NCBI GenBank assembly: GCA_039029735.1
Contig: JBCCFL010000001.1
Span: forward strand, 203,402 to 267,401
Reading direction: 5' to 3'
From: CADEDH01 sp039029735
Lineage (GTDB): Bacteria; Actinomycetota; Acidimicrobiia; Acidimicrobiales; SZUA-35
DNA length: 64,000 nucleotides
Shown: positions 61,996-64,000 of the stretch, in pieces
Layout of the letters: every line of letters starts with the position of its first letter
Numbering within the stretch: position 1 is the first letter of the stretch
Position numbers and translations under genes: made by a program
Notes under the pieces: model-generated
Databases searched by the model: none
The model's input: the letters and a program-made list of their open reading frames with translations, nothing else
Told to the model about the DNA's origin: nothing

Positions 61996-62172
61996 ATGAA
62001 CGCAGGCACAGGCGTGGCCATCGGCACGGCGATCGGGGCGGCCCTCGGAGCCGCAACTGGCCAGTGGTGGTGGATCGGCGTCGGGATCGCTATCGGCGCT
62101 GCGATTGGGACGAGTGCGGAGCGGCGCCGACGAGAGCAGGCGGACGCCAGCACAGAAGACGACGACAGCTGA
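61996..62172 (+). CDS. Small glycine-zipper membrane protein
   Basis: 58 residues. GGAGAG 8 bases before the ATG. Two Gly/Ala/Ile-rich hydrophobic halves (VAIGTAIGAALGAATG; WIGVGIAIGAAIG) separated by QWWW and ending in a basic then acidic tail (ERRRREQ, EDDDS). The G-x-x-x-G spacing suits helix packing in a membrane, as in small glycine-zipper proteins. Role unknown; divergent from the Nudix gene. Confidence 0.65.
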   Translation: MNAGTGVAIGTAIGAALGAATGQWWWIGVGIAIGAAIGTSAERRRREQADASTEDDDS

Positions 62173-62249
62173 TGCCGAGCTGATCGTTCTCACGCCGCTC
62201 CAGCCGCCCGATCCACGCCCGGCCCAAGGTAAGGGCCAGGCGGGTCGAC

Positions 62250-62852
62250 TCAGACCGATTCGAGGAACTCGCTGGCGGTCACCGGCTTGGAGAACATCGG
62301 GAAGTCGAACGCAATGGCATTGTCGTGCTGCTCTGGTGACACCGCTGCGCTGCAGTCGGTGAGCGTGATCACGTCGTATCCGTTCTCGTAGGCGGTTCGC
62401 ATCGTCGACTCGACGCAACAGTTGGTCAGGAATCCGCTCAAGATCACGGTCTTGATGCCCTTCGACCGGAGAATGAAGTCGAGGTTCGTGCTGGCGAACG
62501 TGTCGAGCCCGCGCTTTCCCTCGATGACGATGTCGCCGTCCTTCGGTGCCAGACGGTCGTCGATCTCGGCGCCCCACTCGCCCTTGACGAAGGCCTGGCC
62601 GTCGACGACGCCCTTCAGAATCCCGTAGGGATGGTCGGACAGCTCGTTGTAGCCGGCCTGGAACGTGATCGGTGCGTGCATGATGGTCGCTCCTGTGGCG
62701 CGAAGCGACTCGACGACCTCAGCGGTCTTGCTCATCATCTGGGTTTGCTCCATCACCGGTGCGACGGCGTCGTGCAGTACGCCTCCCGGCGAGGTGAAGT
62801 CGTTCTGATACTCGATCAGGACGACGGCGGTGGTTGCTGGATCGATTGTCAT
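62250..62852 (-). CDS. Isochorismatase-family cysteine hydrolase
   Basis: 200 residues. The usual first catalytic Asp is Glu here (VVLIEYQNDF); Lys in EGKRGLD and Cys in GFLTNCCVESTMRTAYE complete the triad. The E-for-D change is seen in some hydrolase subgroups and may alter specificity. FGLK-like cis-peptide region is GFLTN. Different subgroup from the protein at 40002. Acts on an amide or ether of a small molecule. Confidence 0.9.
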   Translation of the reverse strand: MTIDPATTAVVLIEYQNDFTSPGGVLHDAVAPVMEQTQMMSKTAEVVESLRATGATIMHAPITFQAGYNELSDHPYGILKGVVDGQAFVKGEWGAEIDDRLAPKDGDIVIEGKRGLDTFASTNLDFILRSKGIKTVILSGFLTNCCVESTMRTAYENGYDVITLTDCSAAVSPEQHDNAIAFDFPMFSKPVTASEFLESV

Positions 62853-62987
62853 GGCCCCCCAAGGGTCTCGAGTTCCGCTGACTGTATGAACCAGGGGGTC
62901 AGAGAAGGTAAGAGCCCGTTACGACAATCGAGAAGTAGGAGCCGGCTACTACACGCCTGTGGACTGGTGCGAAACAGCTGACGTATC

Positions 62988-63029
62988 GTCGGGTCGGGGA
63001 CCTCGGTGTCATTGGCGACCTCACCCGAC
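62988..63029 (+). promoter_or_regulatory. Possible structured leader of the ribbon-helix-helix gene
   Basis: GTCGGGT (62988-62994) pairs with ACCCGAC (63023-63029), a few bases before the GAGGAGAG ribosome site at 63036-63043. Could affect translation initiation; a chance match is possible. Confidence 0.3.
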
Positions 63030-63046
63030 GCCTCAGAGGAGAGACC

Positions 63047-63448
63047 ATGTGCGAATTGTTCATCGGCGCCGAGAAGGACCTCTGGGAGAGCCGAACCCGA
63101 TCGTTCCGGGTCCAGAACGCCGTGACGAGCGTGCGGTTGGAGAACTTCTACTGGTCCGTGCTCGAGGAGATCGCGTTCCGCGATGACATGAGCGTTGGCC
63201 AATTGATGGCTCGGCTGCAGACCGAGGCGCTCGCCGCCGGCCACGACATCGACAACTTCACCTCATTCCTGCGCGTCTGCTGCGGGCGCTACAAGGCCCT
63301 CATCGCCGCGGGTGATTTGTCAGACTCGCTTCACGACCGCGTTGGCGATGTCGACGCTGAAGCAATCCTCTCCCGCGAACGCGAGCGCTACGCGGAGACT
63401 GCACGCACCGTGGGGTCCGCATCCGAGCGAGACCGGGTCGACGTCTGA
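63047..63448 (+). CDS. Ribbon-helix-helix domain protein
   Basis: 133 residues; strong GAGGAGAG ribosome site. VTSVRLENFYWSVLEEIAFR and DDMSVGQLMARLQTEA match the RHH_4 family; the first strand would contact DNA. The C-terminal half is charged and helical (DAEAILSRERERYAE). Possible small transcription regulator or protein-binding RHH; no partner is adjacent. CELFIGAEKDLWESRTRS at the N-terminus is conserved in this group. Confidence 0.8.
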   Translation: MCELFIGAEKDLWESRTRSFRVQNAVTSVRLENFYWSVLEEIAFRDDMSVGQLMARLQTEALAAGHDIDNFTSFLRVCCGRYKALIAAGDLSDSLHDRVGDVDAEAILSRERERYAETARTVGSASERDRVDV

Positions 63449-63861
63449 CGCGGATACGGGCCGGTTGGATCGCGTGGCGGATTCGACCGACCCGGCCTCG
63501 AGTCGACCTGCATCTCTATCGGCGGGCCTTCGAACACCAGCCGGGGCGTTGCCACTTCGATCTGCTGAACGAGTGGAGTCCACTGCGATGGCGAATGGCC
63601 ACACCTGCACCGAGGAAGTCAAGGCGGAGGCGATTGCGTATCCAACGTGTCCGGGGCGTACTCGGTCGCTTCTTCATCAGCGAACCGGGCGGGCGCACCT
63701 GCGAGAACCCTGAGCGTCGGCGTGTCGAGGCCCGCAGCCAGAGCGTCGGCCGCAGCATCGACGAGAGGTTTGCCGTAGCCAGTCCCGGCCCACGTGACCG
63801 CGGCGACACAAAACGGCGAATCCCCGGGCTCGGGAGCCCAGGGATTTCAAGGGTTTCGAGT
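63449..63861. other. 413-bp region between RHH gene and tRNA
   Basis: Short Arg-rich frames on both strands lack ribosome sites and known motifs; I treat them as non-coding. It holds the terminator candidate for the leftward tRNA gene at its right end. No integrase or repeat of the tRNA 3' end was seen. Confidence 0.5.
63826..63839 (-). terminator. Terminator candidate for tRNA-Leu
   Basis: GGGCT-CGGG-AGCCC hairpin, about 22 bp beyond the tRNA 3' end in its direction of transcription, followed on the minus strand by TTTT near 63810-63813. Confidence 0.5.
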
Positions 63862-63948
63862 GGTGTCGGAGGGGGGACTTGAACCCCCACGCCCTAACGG
63901 GCACTAGCCCCTCAAGCTAGCGCGTCTGCCAATTCCGCCACTCCGACG
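63862..63948 (-). tRNA. tRNA-Leu (anticodon GAG)
   Basis: On the minus strand the acceptor arms GTCGGAG/CTCCGAC pair, the anticodon arm is CTAGC-TTGAGGG-GCTAG giving GAG, the T arm is GGGGG-TTCAAGT-CCCCC and a long variable arm is present, all typical of tRNA-Leu. Discriminator A and CCA are encoded (63865 and 63862-63864). Confidence 0.97.
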
Positions 63949-64000
63949 TGGCCGTTCGATGGTAGCGCCGATCCTCGGCGGCGCGGCACCTTATTGGGCA

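Noticed and set aside
63862..63948. tRNA-Leu as an integration site
   Set aside because: No integrase gene and no direct repeat of the tRNA 3' end were seen in the adjacent 400 bp.

Overview
The window is high-GC DNA from an actinobacterium-like chromosome. Clues are frequent GTG/TTG starts, tightly packed and overlapping genes, an F420-type luciferase-like oxidoreductase, many paired two-component systems and many TetR/MarR/LuxR regulators. An environmental member of the Acidimicrobiia would fit, but this is inference from gene content. No phage, insertion sequence, CRISPR array or rRNA was seen. One tRNA (Leu, anticodon GAG) lies at the right edge.

Region by region: 1-6055 carries single metabolic genes (GMC oxidoreductase cut by the window edge, homocysteine S-methyltransferase-like, DHH phosphoesterase, membrane-anchored extracellular protein, fatty acid desaturase). 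6179-8259 is an OmpR-type two-component pair, converging on a diheme cytochrome-like gene. 9352-17552 holds a methyltransferase/nitroreductase pair, a VOC protein and LuxR regulator separated by three tandem palindromes, a P450/SDR pair, a PEP-mutase-family enzyme and an acyl-CoA-dehydrogenase-like gene broken by one in-frame TGA. 18113-24945 has a coupled three-gene operon of unknown role next to a divergent LysR gene, two tandem iron-type alcohol dehydrogenases and a membrane protein. 25260-29828 has a PhyH dioxygenase, a cupin, an acidic lipoprotein and a NarL-type two-component pair. The same 18-bp palindrome, CTACTCC-N4-GGAGTAG, lies upstream of both the two-component operon and the lipoprotein gene.

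29916-37444 is a leftward operon led by TetR. It encodes a molybdopterin/[4Fe-4S] enzyme with a probable Cys metal ligand, a 74-residue protein, a sugar-binding-like/FAD oxidoreductase fusion, a phytoene-dehydrogenase-like protein and a cNMP-binding-domain protein. It looks like one oxidative pathway of unknown substrate. 37503-39378 is a Tat-exported amine-oxidase-like flavoprotein divergent from a TetR gene.

39417-49983 is the densest accessory block. A MarR gene diverges from a strong promoter reading into an isochorismatase-family hydrolase, an MFS exporter, a long pirin fusion and a protein with a Coq4-like HDxxH-x11-E motif, the last three translationally coupled. A second unit (CHRD protein, extradiol-like VOC protein, F420-type oxidoreductase, phenol-hydroxylase-like flavoprotein, then TetR) looks like an aromatic or polyketide-type degradation module.

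50123-63948 contains a lone kinase-like protein, a DoxX protein, another NarL-type pair, a carotenoid oxygenase whose TetR operator fits exactly between its -35 and -10 boxes, an OmpR-type pair next to a large G8-domain lipoprotein, a Nudix hydrolase, a 58-residue membrane protein, a second isochorismatase-family hydrolase, a ribbon-helix-helix protein and tRNA-Leu. No function is experimentally supported here; all calls rest on motifs read by eye.
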